Assembly: GCF_001748245.1 (NCBI RefSeq)
Contig: NZ_BDFO01000001.1
Location: 2,874,471-2,938,470, forward strand
Source of the DNA: Oligoflexus tunisiensis
GTDB taxonomy: Bacteria > Bdellovibrionota_B > Oligoflexia > Oligoflexales > Oligoflexaceae
DNA: 64,000 bases
Reading direction: 5' to 3'
Shown here: positions 40,374 to 49,256 of the stretch, one piece after another
How the letters are laid out: each line of letters opens with the position of its first letter
How positions within the stretch are numbered: position 1 is the stretch's first letter
Program-made: the position numbers and the translations under genes
The notes under the pieces: model-generated
What the model was told of the DNA's origin: nothing
Database searches by the model: none
The model's input: the letters and a program-made list of their open reading frames with translations, nothing else

Positions 40374-41468
40374 ATGGAAGTCGTCTTCAAGAGCATCTAC
40401 AAGCGCTACGGTCAAACCACGGCCGTGCACGACCTCAACCTGACCATCGAGAAGGGCGCTTTGCACTTCCTTTTGGGACCATCCGGTTGCGGCAAGACCA
40501 CAACCCTGCGCATGCTGGCGGGATTGGAACAGGTTACAGAAGGTCAGCTGTATTTCAATGGTGAGGATGTCACCAAAAAACCGGCGGTGGATCGTGGCAT
40601 CGGTATGGTGTTCCAGAACTATGCGCTCTGGCCTCATATGACCGTTTACAAGAACGTGGAATACGGTCTGAAGTTGCGCAAACTCACAGGGGCGGAGATC
40701 AAAAAGCGCATCGATGATGTGCTGGATATCACCCGCCTCACCCAATATGTCGATCGCCTGCCCGGCCAGCTGTCCGGCGGGCAACAGCAAAGGGTGGCTC
40801 TGGCGCGGGCTCTGGCCATTCGTCCGAATGTCCTCCTGCTCGATGAACCGCTGTCCAACCTCGATGCCAAACTTCGGGGTGAGATGCGGGACAACATTCT
40901 GCGCATTCACAAGCAGACGGGCATCACCACACTTTATGTCACCCATGACCAGCGGGAAGCGCTGTCCATGGGATCCCGGGTTTCCGTCATGCATGCGGGA
41001 CACCTCATTCAAACCGATAGTCCACGCTCTCTTTACAACTACCCAAAGACTCCCTTCATTGCCAGCTTCATCGGTGAAACCAATCTCATTCACGGCAAGG
41101 TCGTCGCGCGGCAGGGCGCAACGGCCACAGTGGAAACCCCGCTGGGTCGCTTCGATGCCACGCATCAGGTCAAGGAGTTCCCGATTGGTGCGACCGTTTC
41201 CATTTCCATGCGCCCTGAGGCCATAGCCATCGACTGGGACAGGAAGGGTCAGGGTTCGAATTACTTCCAATTGAAGGTCGAGCATTTGACCTATCTCGGC
41301 GAATCCGAGCAATTCCAGCTGCGGAGCACCAGCGGTCAGGCGATCAAGGTGAATTTCTATCATGCCCCCGAGCACAACTTCCGTGAAGGTGACAGCATCG
41401 GCTGTATGATCGCTCCCGAGGACGTGCTTGTTCTTCCACCCCAGAAAGAAATAGGGCCAGGAACCTGA
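40374..41468 (+). CDS. ABC importer ATP-binding subunit
   Basis: 364 residues from ATG 40374; an in-frame ATG at 40338 is less likely. Walker A 'LLGPSGCGKTTTLRML', Q-loop 'GMVFQNYALWPHM', signature 'QLSGGQQQRVALARAL', Walker B 'NVLLLDEPLSNLDAKLR' and switch His 'LYVTHDQREALSMG'. The C-terminal ~125 residues form a TOBE/OB regulatory domain ('ISMRPEAIAIDWDRKG'), as in the MalK/FbpC/PotA class. Its stop overlaps the start of the permease (TGATG). Confidence 0.95.
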   Translation: MEVVFKSIYKRYGQTTAVHDLNLTIEKGALHFLLGPSGCGKTTTLRMLAGLEQVTEGQLYFNGEDVTKKPAVDRGIGMVFQNYALWPHMTVYKNVEYGLKLRKLTGAEIKKRIDDVLDITRLTQYVDRLPGQLSGGQQQRVALARALAIRPNVLLLDEPLSNLDAKLRGEMRDNILRIHKQTGITTLYVTHDQREALSMGSRVSVMHAGHLIQTDSPRSLYNYPKTPFIASFIGETNLIHGKVVARQGATATVETPLGRFDATHQVKEFPIGATVSISMRPEAIAIDWDRKGQGSNYFQLKVEHLTYLGESEQFQLRSTSGQAIKVNFYHAPEHNFREGDSIGCMIAPEDVLVLPPQKEIGPGT

Positions 41469-43189
41469 TGCAGATGCAAACCGCCGACGCAACCTCGACC
41501 AGTAAACGACGCTTTGCGGATCTCGTGGGCTATGGCACGGTGATCGCCACCATCGCCATGCTGTTCTTCTTTCTCGTTCTGCCCGTCTCGACCATCATGG
41601 CTCGCGCTTTTTACAACAATGGCGAGATCACATTCCGTTACTTCCCGCTGCTTTTCTCGAATGAACTGCTCATGCATTCGATCGGCAATAGCCTGATGAT
41701 CGGCATCATGACCACGATTCTGGCCACACTTCTCAGCTTTCCTCTGGCCGTGATCAATGTGAAGTGGGAATTTCCAGGCAAGGGCCTCCTGATGGGTCTG
41801 CTTCTGGTCCCCATGGTCATGCCGCCCTTCGTCGGTGCCATCGGCCTTTTGCGCTTCTTTGCCCGGCGGGGTTCGGTGAACCTGGCCCTCATGGATATGG
41901 AATGGATTGATACGCCCATCGACTGGCTGGGGCCGGAGAATATGTTCTGGGCCGTTGTCGTGCTGGAAGTTTTGCACCTTTATCCGATCATGTACCTCAA
42001 CCTTTCCGCGTCGCTGGCCAATGTGGATCCCAGTGTCGAGGAAGTCGCGACCACACTGGGCGTGCCCAAGTGGAAGCAGCTCAAGGACATCGTCTGGCCA
42101 CTGGCCCGTCCAGGTTATTTCGCGGGAGCCATCATCGTCTTTATCTGGGCTCTGACGGATCTTGGAACCCCGCTGCTGGTTGGCTATCATGAGACCATAC
42201 CCGTCCAGATCTTTAACATGATCACCGATGTGAATGAAAACCCGGTGGGCTATGCCCTGGTGTTCCTCGTCATCCTGATGACGATCGCCTTCTTCCTCCT
42301 TTCCAAGCTGGCTCTGGGCAGCAAGAAATACGAGATGATGGCCAAGGGGCATGTGACCTCGGGCAAACGCAAGGCGGGCTGGGTGAGTCTGCCCTTGATC
42401 TATGCTCTGGTGGGTCTGACCGTATTCATTGCGCTGGTGCCCCATATTGCGGTGATCATTACCGCGGTCAGCAACAAGTGGTTTATGACCGTGCTGCCCG
42501 AGCAGTATACGCTCGATCACTTTTCTCAGGTCTTCCAAACCAGTCTTTCACTGATCGGGATCAAGAACAGCTTTATCTTTGCCGGTCTGTCCACGCTGGT
42601 GGATCTGATACTGGGACTTTTGATCGCCTATGTCATCGTGCGAAAACTCATCCCATTCCCGGGTCTCCTCGATGGCCTGGTCATGATCCCTCTGGCCTTG
42701 CCCGGTATCGTCCTGGCCTTCGGTTATGTCGTGACTTATTCGGATACCTTCCTGGATCCTTTGCACAATCCGGTGCCGCTCCTGGTCATCGCCTATGCGA
42801 TACGCCGTCTGCCTTATATGGTGCGGTCGGCTTCAGCTGGACTGCAGCAGATGAGTCCCTCGCTTGAGGAGGCGTCGACGACCTTTGGGGCCTCACGATT
42901 CCATACGCTGCGGAAGATCACGGTCCCGCTGGTCACGGCCAACCTGATCGCGGGGGCTCTGCTTTGTTTCTCGTACGCGATGTTGGACGTGAGTGATTCC
43001 TTGATCCTGGCCATGAAGGAGAATTTCTATCCTTTGACCAAGGCGATCTATGTTCTGTTCCTGGAGCAAGGGTCGGGCGAGCTTTTGGCCAGCGCTCTGG
43101 GCGTCATTGGGATGGCCATCCTTGCCGCCTGTATCATGGGAGCCTCGCTTCTGCTTGGGAAGAAAATGGGCGAACTCTTCCGTTCCTGA
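41468..43189 (+). CDS. ABC importer permease, two fused transmembrane domains
   Basis: 573 residues with about 12 spans. Two BPD-type permease halves each carry an EAA loop: 'VEEVATTLGVPKWKQLKDIV' in the first and 'LEEASTTFGASRFHTLRKIT' in the second. Such fused permeases are typical of iron(III) and 2-aminoethylphosphonate importers (FbpB/PhnV-like). It takes substrate from the binding protein encoded two genes upstream, powered by the ATPase next to it. It is followed by a strong terminator, which closes the operon. Confidence 0.93.
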   Translation: MQMQTADATSTSKRRFADLVGYGTVIATIAMLFFFLVLPVSTIMARAFYNNGEITFRYFPLLFSNELLMHSIGNSLMIGIMTTILATLLSFPLAVINVKWEFPGKGLLMGLLLVPMVMPPFVGAIGLLRFFARRGSVNLALMDMEWIDTPIDWLGPENMFWAVVVLEVLHLYPIMYLNLSASLANVDPSVEEVATTLGVPKWKQLKDIVWPLARPGYFAGAIIVFIWALTDLGTPLLVGYHETIPVQIFNMITDVNENPVGYALVFLVILMTIAFFLLSKLALGSKKYEMMAKGHVTSGKRKAGWVSLPLIYALVGLTVFIALVPHIAVIITAVSNKWFMTVLPEQYTLDHFSQVFQTSLSLIGIKNSFIFAGLSTLVDLILGLLIAYVIVRKLIPFPGLLDGLVMIPLALPGIVLAFGYVVTYSDTFLDPLHNPVPLLVIAYAIRRLPYMVRSASAGLQQMSPSLEEASTTFGASRFHTLRKITVPLVTANLIAGALLCFSYAMLDVSDSLILAMKENFYPLTKAIYVLFLEQGSGELLASALGVIGMAILAACIMGASLLLGKKMGELFRS

Positions 43190-43202
43190 ACCTCAGAAAA
43201 AC

Positions 43203-43246
43203 AAAAAAAGAAGCAGGGTTTCGTCCGAAACCCTGCTTCTTTTATT
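43203..43246. terminator. Strong bidirectional terminator
   Basis: GAAGCAGGGTTTC (43210-43222) pairs fully with 43227-43239, loop GTCC. TTTTATT follows on plus and a seven-A run precedes it, which gives an even better U tract on the minus strand. It ends the importer operon and could also end a minus-strand RNA from 43250-43500. Confidence 0.9.
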
Positions 43247-43322
43247 GAAGGATAAATGGCGAATCCTTGTACCCATTCCGTTCTTCATGATGCGAAAACC
43301 ACAACACGTTAAACGGCTGCAC

Positions 43323-43403
43323 AAGCCTTGCTTTGATTCAAAGTCTCCCGGAAAAACCGGGACTTCCGAACCAAAGGCTTTCCCCGGCTGGATTTCAGCG
43401 GGG
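43323..43403. ncRNA. Candidate structured RNA element (junction plus hairpin)
   Basis: The outer arms AAGCCTT (43323-43329) and AAGGCTT (43374-43380) enclose two hairpins: CTTTG/CAAAG (43331-43343) and CCCGG/CCGGG (43347-43361). A further stem, CCCC-GCTG/CAGC-GGGG, follows at once (43382-43403). No open frame explains this. Either strand could be transcribed; the minus strand would run into the terminator at 43203-43246. I do not recognise a known RNA family. Confidence 0.35.
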
Positions 43404-43612
43404 TCAGATATTTATGTAACTCAGCGACATCAAGATTGCAAGTCTGCAGTTGGCCCGCTGGCTAATTTACAGTAGATGAGTTAATTCGGCTCAGTTTTGG
43501 CGGATTCGGCGATGATTTGTTCGCTTAAATGTATCCTTGTCGAAGTCCCTCATCCTTGAGAATTAATACCCTGTCGGAAGGCATACTGGATGAGCCAGGT
43601 TGTGGTGTATAA

Positions 43613-43690
43613 TTACAACAAAAGCGCAAAAAATCGGGCCGGTCGCGATTTTTTTTGTAGCTTTCTTACGAGAGCTCGCATAGATTCCCC
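43613..43690 (-). CDS. Possible 22-aa basic peptide
   Basis: On the minus strand 'MRALVRKLQKKSRPARFFALLL' runs to TAA near 43613, with AAGGGGA about five bases before its ATG. The same frame is open and protein-like for ~30 codons further upstream without a start. Short and unsupported apart from the ribosome-binding site. Confidence 0.2.
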   Translation of the reverse strand, partial: GESMRALVRKLQKKSRPARFFALLL

Positions 43691-43783
43691 TTCGTCGGCA
43701 GCCAAACCCAATGACTGTCGAAACTTGAAAAAATCTGCCCGGTGACATTCGTAAATCAGTTTTCGAGTGTGCCCCCTTAGAAC

Positions 43784-43820
43784 GGCCGTCGGATCGAACT
43801 CCTCCGACGGCCTTTTTTTT
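43784..43820 (+). terminator. Rho-independent terminator
   Basis: GGCCGTCGGA (43784-43793) and TCCGACGGCC (43803-43812) give a 10-bp perfect stem, followed by eight T (43813-43820). No plus-strand protein gene ends here, which implies a short RNA upstream. Confidence 0.88.
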
Positions 43821-43897
43821 CCTTGTTTCCTGCAATCATTTCCCGCTTCGCGCGTCATTTTTCTGAACGTTTTTTTCAACTTCATGAAAGTTATCCC

Positions 43898-44671
43898 ATG
43901 ATGCGCATCCTGGTCTCCTGTCTTGTTCTTCTTTCCTCGGCCTGCGTAACGTCGGGCCACATTGGGCCCCAGGGCTTTTCTCACGATAAACTCGGCTATC
44001 AACTTGCCTATGCCGAGCCACAGCAGAAGCTCTTCATCAACAAGTCGTGGAAGCTTGAGGCTGATCATAAGGGGCAGCCGCGGTCGTTCGATACTCATCA
44101 CGTGCAAAGCAAAAGCAGCAGTGGTCACGAGGAAAAGCTTTACGTGAAGAGCACCGATCTGGTGTTCAAACATCGGGAGACCAACGGTGTGATTTCGGTC
44201 CAAAGTTCACCTTTGCCGGAAACCATGGCTGAACGCAAACTGCCCATCATAGCCAAGGACTACGTGGAACGCCTGAGCAGCCAGTATTTTACGTTTGTCG
44301 GAAACGGAGTGGATCGGGCTGTGATCGGAAAAAATTATGTGACCACGATCACCGCAACCAGGTCGGGAACGATCGGCTCAGCGGAAACTTATGAAGTGGT
44401 CGCGGATCTGGCGAACGCAGACCAGCTGAAGCTCAATCCCGACCACCGCCTCATGCGTTTCAAGCTGCTCCTGGTCCGCCCCAGGACGGCCGATGCCTGG
44501 AAGCATGATAGAATCCTGCCGGGTAAGAAGACGCAGCGTGAGGACGAACTCACGGTTAAGGAAACGTATCCCGCCATCATCGTGCTGACCTATGCCATGG
44601 ACCATGCCTATTACGATGAATACCTCCGGGACTTCGAAACCCTCATCAGTCGTTTCAAACTCCGCGGTTAA
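43898..44671 (+). CDS. Putative lipoprotein of unknown function
   Basis: 257 residues from ATG ATG at 43898/43901. The signal 'MRILVSCLVLLSSACVTSGH' has a lipobox-like end (Cys ~17). Mature part: 'HDKLGYQLAYAEPQQKLFIN', basic strands, then 'IAKDYVERLSSQYFTFVGNG' and 'IIVLTYAMDHAYYDEYLRDF' with a regular alpha/beta alternation. No catalytic motif stands out. Its weak ribosome-binding site and position after a terminator suggest its own promoter inside 43820-43890. Function unknown. Confidence 0.7.
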   Translation: MMRILVSCLVLLSSACVTSGHIGPQGFSHDKLGYQLAYAEPQQKLFINKSWKLEADHKGQPRSFDTHHVQSKSSSGHEEKLYVKSTDLVFKHRETNGVISVQSSPLPETMAERKLPIIAKDYVERLSSQYFTFVGNGVDRAVIGKNYVTTITATRSGTIGSAETYEVVADLANADQLKLNPDHRLMRFKLLLVRPRTADAWKHDRILPGKKTQREDELTVKETYPAIIVLTYAMDHAYYDEYLRDFETLISRFKLRG

Positions 44672-44674
44672 ACT

Positions 44675-45922
44675 TCAGGTTTGCTGCTGAAGCGAGGCGC
44701 GAGTCAGCAGCTTGCTGATCAGAGACATCAGCACCATGGTGATGACTGTGGAAAGGATGATCACATCCCCCAGCCGATCAAAGTGATCCAGCTTTCCACT
44801 GGGCTGTGCGACGACGATTAAACCGGCCAGAACCGCGGCCAGACCTCCGGATATCTGCTGAATCGAGGAACTCACCGCCATGTAAGCTCCACGATCCTGG
44901 GGCTTGGGCAGGGCGGACATGAGGGCCTGAGAGGAGATCATGCGGCCGGAAACACCGATCCACATCACGGTATTGATGGCGATCACTTCCCAAAGCGGGA
45001 CCATGGACAGGCGCGTGTAAATCGCCAACGTTATGATGGTCAGCCCCGAGCCCAGCATAAAGATCGGCATCTTGCCAATGCGATCGCTCAAGCGTCCAAC
45101 CAGGGGCCCGGTGAAAATGGAGACCATGCCCGTGACCATATAGATCAAGGGCAGTTCCTCCAGGCTCACGCCGAGGTTATTGACGTTGAAGGCGCTGGCA
45201 AACGGCATCAGCATAAAGCCGCCCGTCGACAGAAGCGCGGTGGTGGCAAAGCCCTGGAGATACTGTTTCTGGCTGACCGTGCCGATGAGATGGGCGAAGG
45301 GGTTTTTCTTATTCTCGAATTGCAGATGCTCGCGAATCGGCTGGAGGCGCATCCCGATGAGAAGACCCGCCATCACTCCAATCAGAACGATCAGAATGAA
45401 GGGAGCATGCCAGCCCCAGTTATTGGCCAGATAAAGGCTGAACGGCAGACCCAGCACCTGACTCGCGGAGAAAGAGGTTTGAATAATGCCCATGACGCGG
45501 CCGCGCATGGCGAAGGGAAAAAGATCGGTGATAATGGCGAAGGAAGTGGAACCGACGACACCACCGAAGAGTCCTGTGATAATCCGCGCTGCCAGGAGAT
45601 ATTCGTAGCTGGGCGCGAGACCGCAAAAAAGTGTGCCCAGAATAAAACCGGTGTAAAAGAACATCAAAATTTTCTTGCGATCAAAGCGGTCGGCAAAGCC
45701 CGCGGCCATCAGCCCGGAAGCCCCGGCACTGAACGCATAGCCCGACACAACAAGGCCGAACTGCGACGGTGAGATGTTCAGGGTAGGCATCAGAATCGCG
45801 CCGAGTGGCGACAGAATCATAAAATCCAAAATTACGGTAAACTGCAAGAATGCCAGGACCGCCACAACAAATTTTTGATAGGGGGTAAACCTGGCCAATG
45901 GTTCGTTCGGAAGACTCGACAT
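44675..45922 (-). CDS. MFS transporter
   Basis: 415 residues from ATG 45922, eight bases after AAGGG. Twelve membrane spans. MFS motif A appears in the 2-3 loop as 'GFADRFDRKKILMFFYTG' and again in the second half as 'GRLSDRIGKMPIFML'. 'ILDFMILSPLGAILMPTLNI' resembles drug:H+ antiporters of the DHA1 family in its D-F-M/I-L-P pattern, so multidrug or arabinose-type efflux is likely. The substrate is unknown. It is convergent with the lipoprotein gene, only 3 bp apart, and 100 bp downstream of a receiver gene. Confidence 0.88.
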   Translation of the reverse strand: MSSLPNEPLARFTPYQKFVVAVLAFLQFTVILDFMILSPLGAILMPTLNISPSQFGLVVSGYAFSAGASGLMAAGFADRFDRKKILMFFYTGFILGTLFCGLAPSYEYLLAARIITGLFGGVVGSTSFAIITDLFPFAMRGRVMGIIQTSFSASQVLGLPFSLYLANNWGWHAPFILIVLIGVMAGLLIGMRLQPIREHLQFENKKNPFAHLIGTVSQKQYLQGFATTALLSTGGFMLMPFASAFNVNNLGVSLEELPLIYMVTGMVSIFTGPLVGRLSDRIGKMPIFMLGSGLTIITLAIYTRLSMVPLWEVIAINTVMWIGVSGRMISSQALMSALPKPQDRGAYMAVSSSIQQISGGLAAVLAGLIVVAQPSGKLDHFDRLGDVIILSTVITMVLMSLISKLLTRASLQQQT

Positions 45923-46022
45923 GCGGGACCCTTCGGTGCGAGGAGGTCCTCCTAGTATTGTCGATCGGCTGGATGCCATGCAATGTGAGAAATGGCCCCG
46001 GACATAAAAAATCCGTCCCCAT

Positions 46023-46424
46023 TCAGTTGACCCGGCGGGACCATTTTTCCAAAACGGTGGACAGGGATTCAAAGCCAATCGGCTTCGCAATGAAATCCGC
46101 CATGCCCGACTCCTCGCAGCGCTTGCGATCCTCCGGAAGGGTATTGGCGGTCAGGGCAATGATCGTCGGAACAACAATCAGTTCAGCGGGATGGTCGAGG
46201 ATCCAGCGGGTGGCGGCCAGGCCGTCCATTTCAGGCATGTGCAGATCCATGAGGACGATGGGGTAGGCCTGCTGCTGCAGGGCACGGATGGCTTCCCGAC
46301 CATTATTCACCGTGTCGACCGTATAGCCGAGTCGCGTGAGCATGCGCGCGGCCAGCCGGCTGTTGACGTCGTTGTCTTCGACCAGCAGGATACGGACTTC
46401 GCGCGGCGCTGAGTGATCGAGCAA
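46023..46424 (-). CDS. Single-domain response regulator
   Basis: 133 residues from TTG 46424, which follows AAAGGAGGGG at a good distance; a longer TTG start at 46463 lacks a site. Complete receiver: 'RILLVEDNDVNSRLAARML', phospho-acceptor in 'PIVLMDLHMPEMDG', 'TIIALTANTLPEDR' and Lys in 'DFIAKPIGFESL'. The sequence style is that of the receiver at the end of hybrid kinases, but no kinase is fused or adjacent. It may take phosphate from the hybrid kinase at 4-6.4 kb or another, remote one. Confidence 0.88.
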   Translation of the reverse strand: MLDHSAPREVRILLVEDNDVNSRLAARMLTRLGYTVDTVNNGREAIRALQQQAYPIVLMDLHMPEMDGLAATRWILDHPAELIVVPTIIALTANTLPEDRKRCEESGMADFIAKPIGFESLSTVLEKWSRRVN

Positions 46425-46817
46425 GTTCCCCTCCTTTTCGAGGCGTTGGTCTCCGTGACCCAATGAAAAGACGGTTCGGTACGCATGGGCAGAAACCTGA
46501 TGAAGCGAGCAAAGCGTCCTGCATTGCAGAGCCTTTTACCCGCCCATTTCTGCTCCGCTCTTGATTCATAAGGGTCCGACTTCTCCTGCCTTTTCGGTAA
46601 TTTTACGCGGTTTTTCCCTAAAAATGCGTGGCCTGGCCCTAAAAGCCCGGGAAATTGCAGGCGATGCTGCTTTTATGAGCTGCTTCGCAAAGCACTCCAA
46701 CCTGCCTTAATGATTCATAAACCTGGTTTGATTCCCGCACAGCTTCGTCATTTTCTTAAGTTTTCTCAAAATATGCCGAGGGTTGAAGAGTATAGATTAT
46801 CTTTTCGGAGGCGAGAC
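46425..46817. other. Intergenic stretch between divergent genes
   Basis: Gene-poor segment between the receiver (-) and the SelO-like gene (+). Two copies of CCCTAAAA lie near 46616 and 46640, and 'TATAGATTAT' near 46791 could be a -10. No hairpin or coding frame of quality. If the SelO-like gene starts at the upstream ATG 46710, the last 108 bp would be coding. Confidence 0.4.
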
Positions 46818-48650
46818 TTGACGCGACTCAAGCACATCAAACTCAAGACTGCCGCATCGTATGCGGGCTTCTCGCAGATTGATGGGAGCCATCCGATTCA
46901 GGAGCAGGTGCCGTTCTCCCATGTGCCCTATCACGTCCGCTATCGTCCCGGAGGCAAGGTCGCCTTCTTCAACTTTACGCTGGCGAAGGAAATGGGGCTG
47001 ATCGATCCCGGCCATGCCCACGAGATGAATGCCGAGCTGGAATCCGTGCTTCTGCAAACCTTCAGCCTGCTCATCGTCAACGAATATGATCAAATGCATC
47101 CCGACCGCCTCGACAAGGCGACCATTAAACCCAAACCTTATATGGCCACCCGCTATCTCCAGCTGCAGCATGCCGATCGCCGTGGTTTGACTTCGGGGGA
47201 TGGGCGCAGCATCTGGAACGGTTCCTGGAAGTTCGCCGGAAAAACATGGGATATCAGCAGCTGCGGAACGGGTGCCACCTGTCTTTCGCCGGCGAGCAGC
47301 AAGACCGGGACTTTTTTCCGTTCGGGTGATCCGCATGTGTCCTATGGCTGCGGCTACTGCAAACTGCATGAAGGTCTGATCGATATTCTGTTCAGCGAAA
47401 TTCTGCATCGCAATGGACTGCGGACCGAGCGTGTGCTCTGCGTCATTGAATTTTCCAAGGGCTTTGCCGTGACCGTTCGAGCTGGGGAGAACCTTCTGCG
47501 GCCCTCGCATTTCTTTCTGCATCTGAAACAGGGCCGCTGGGATCGCCTGAAGGCCATGGTCGACTATCACGTGCAAAGGCAGGTGAACAACGGCAGCTGG
47601 ACCATCAAGCCTGGACAGGATCCTTACGTTTATTTTCTCGAGGCCATGACGCGGAATTTTGCGGAAGCCGCGGCGCGTTTTGAAGCCGACTATATATTCT
47701 GCTGGATGGAGTGGGACGGGGATAATATCCTGGCGGATGCCGGGATCATTGATTATGGTTCCATTCGCCAGTTTGGTCTTTTCTTTCATGAATACCGGTT
47801 CGATGATCACGAGCGCTGGTCCACCAATCTGAAGGAACAGCGGGCCAAGGCGCGCTATATGGTGCAGACCTTTGCGCAGATGATCGACTTCCTTAAAACC
47901 GGACGCAAGAAAAAGATCGAGCGCTTTGCCCGGCATGCGGCCCTGAAGGAATTCGACAAAATCTTTTTACGAACGCGCCGCCTGAATCTTCTGCGGCGTC
48001 TGGGTCTCACGGAATCCCTCGCGGCCGAGCTGCTCGCTCAGCAGCCGAAGACCGTGACGGCCCTGGAAAAAGCCTTTATGCATCTGGAATACGCCAAGAC
48101 CAAAAAGGGCCGTTATCGGGTGCCGGATGGCATCAACTGGAACGTGCTCTATGTCATGCGTCGTCTGCTTCGGGATCTGCCCGCGACCATCGACCGGAAT
48201 ATGACCACGCAGGAGGCGCGGGATCTGCTCACTCGTTCGCTGGCCTGGGTGGCTCAGGATGATGCCCATGCGGTTCGTCCGGCTCATGTTCAGGAGCTGA
48301 TGCGTCTGACCCGTTTTTACCGGCAACTCATGGTGGAGGCTGCGGCCCTCGCGCGGACCGACCTCGGGCGCCTGATGAAGGTGGTGAGCCTGCGCAGTGC
48401 AAAGTTGAATGACGAAAATCGTATCACGGGTGATGCCGTATGCCTGCTGGCCGAACAGCTCATGGCCCAAAGGCGGCATCTCAGTTCCCGGCAGTTTCAT
48501 AAGCTCCTGGAAATGATCATCCGGGAACAAATTCTTGATCCCGATTATCAACCCAGTCCCTTCCAGCCTCAGCTGCGCAATGACGCCCGACTGGAGCCGC
48601 TGGTGCGCCGGGCGCTTAAAACTGTCCGCAGCTATCGGGAAGGGTTATAG
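46818..48650 (+). CDS. Divergent SelO-like pseudokinase (AMPylase family)
   Basis: 610 residues from TTG 46818, six bases after GGAGG; in-frame ATGs at 46710 and 46773 have no site. The middle matches the SelO (YdiU) layout. 'IWNGSWKFAGKTWDISSCGT' and 'LIDILFSEILHRNGLRTERV' correspond to the region before the activation segment. 'VRAGENLLRPSHFFLHLKQG' resembles the SelO 'RVAPSHLRFG' strip. 'WDGDNILADAGIIDYG' (D302-N303 and D312) matches SelO N...DYGP metal residues. A Cys group 'YGCGYCKLHEG' is unusual for SelO. A ~280-residue helical C-terminus follows. Probable AMP-transferring or ATP-binding enzyme; highly diverged. Confidence 0.6.
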   Translation: MTRLKHIKLKTAASYAGFSQIDGSHPIQEQVPFSHVPYHVRYRPGGKVAFFNFTLAKEMGLIDPGHAHEMNAELESVLLQTFSLLIVNEYDQMHPDRLDKATIKPKPYMATRYLQLQHADRRGLTSGDGRSIWNGSWKFAGKTWDISSCGTGATCLSPASSKTGTFFRSGDPHVSYGCGYCKLHEGLIDILFSEILHRNGLRTERVLCVIEFSKGFAVTVRAGENLLRPSHFFLHLKQGRWDRLKAMVDYHVQRQVNNGSWTIKPGQDPYVYFLEAMTRNFAEAAARFEADYIFCWMEWDGDNILADAGIIDYGSIRQFGLFFHEYRFDDHERWSTNLKEQRAKARYMVQTFAQMIDFLKTGRKKKIERFARHAALKEFDKIFLRTRRLNLLRRLGLTESLAAELLAQQPKTVTALEKAFMHLEYAKTKKGRYRVPDGINWNVLYVMRRLLRDLPATIDRNMTTQEARDLLTRSLAWVAQDDAHAVRPAHVQELMRLTRFYRQLMVEAAALARTDLGRLMKVVSLRSAKLNDENRITGDAVCLLAEQLMAQRRHLSSRQFHKLLEMIIREQILDPDYQPSPFQPQLRNDARLEPLVRRALKTVRSYREGL

Positions 48651-48701
48651 GTCGCAGCGGCTTGCATGCGCGCCGCAACCGTCAGCCCGCATCGCGGGCC
48701 C

Positions 48702-49127
48702 TCACATCCCCTTCGCCTTCTCATAAAACGAGTTCATCATCCGCGGCAGGTTCACCGACACCAGCTTGTTGGTGATGGCTTTCGGCGCAAAGACCTTGAG
48801 GTCCACTTCCAATTCATACTGCACCTTGCAGGAGTTCGGCCCCTGCGGTGTGATCTTCCAGCTGCCCTGGTTGACCTTGAAGATGCTGCCTGATTCCAAG
48901 GCCCAGGCCACCAGCTCGGGGCGCTTCTGGGTCATCTTCAGGACATAGGAAAAGGACTTCACGATATTAATCGTGTACTGGATCCGGGCACTCGTTTCGC
49001 TGGAATCGAGAACCTTGACTTCATCCACTTCACCCAGAATCTCTGGATAACTGGCATAATCTGTTATTGCTGCATAAAATTTCTCGGCAGGGACGTCGTA
49101 AACTTCTTCGCGTGATGCACCAGCCAT
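48702..49127 (-). CDS. SRPBCC/START-like protein (Coq10/RatA type)
   Basis: 141 residues from ATG 49127 after GAGG. The pattern is that of polyketide-cyclase/Coq10-binding proteins: 'YDVPAEKFYAAITDYASYPE' as the opening helix-loop, 'ARIQYTINIVKSFSYVLKM', 'GSWKITPQGPNSCKVQYELE' and the long C-terminal helix 'NKLVSVNLPRMMNSFYEKAK'. Such domains hold hydrophobic ligands in a cavity. No signal peptide. It is downstream of another START-like, but exported, protein. Confidence 0.82.
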   Translation of the reverse strand: MAGASREEVYDVPAEKFYAAITDYASYPEILGEVDEVKVLDSSETSARIQYTINIVKSFSYVLKMTQKRPELVAWALESGSIFKVNQGSWKITPQGPNSCKVQYELEVDLKVFAPKAITNKLVSVNLPRMMNSFYEKAKGM

Positions 49128-49227
49128 CGTGGACCTCATCTGTTTGCTGGGAACTTTGAGAGTCTATTTTCTTAGCTGATTGACTGGGAACTTGCCAGAG
49201 CGGAGTTGAAGCACGGCGGGGATAAAC

Positions 49228-49246
49228 CCCGGGCACGAAGCCCGGG
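49228..49246 (-). terminator. GC-rich hairpin after the exported START-like gene
   Basis: CCCGGGC (49228-49234) and GCCCGGG (49240-49246) pair perfectly, 11 bp past the stop of the gene at 49257. On the minus strand the stem is followed by GTTTATCC, a short T tract. Confidence 0.55.
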
Positions 49247-49256
49247 ACGGAATGCA

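Larger units (their letters stand above)
43600..43820 (+). ncRNA. Candidate small RNA between a TATAAT box and a terminator
   Basis: A perfect TATAAT (43608-43613, poor -35) is followed by a short stem with T run (43628-43656). About 130 bp further a strong terminator (43784-43820) follows. No plus-strand coding frame of quality lies between. The segment could be an RNA of ~40 or ~200 nt. Confidence 0.3.

Noticed and set aside
39933..42538. Two long minus-strand frames across the ABC operon (519 and 392 codons)
   Set aside because: His/Gln/Asp-rich shadow translations opposite clear ABC subunits.
43613..44203. 196-codon minus-strand frame over the lipoprotein gene
   Set aside because: Its first part is antisense to a signal-peptide-bearing gene; only the last ~50 codons look protein-like and they lack a proper start, so just a 22-aa candidate was kept at low confidence.
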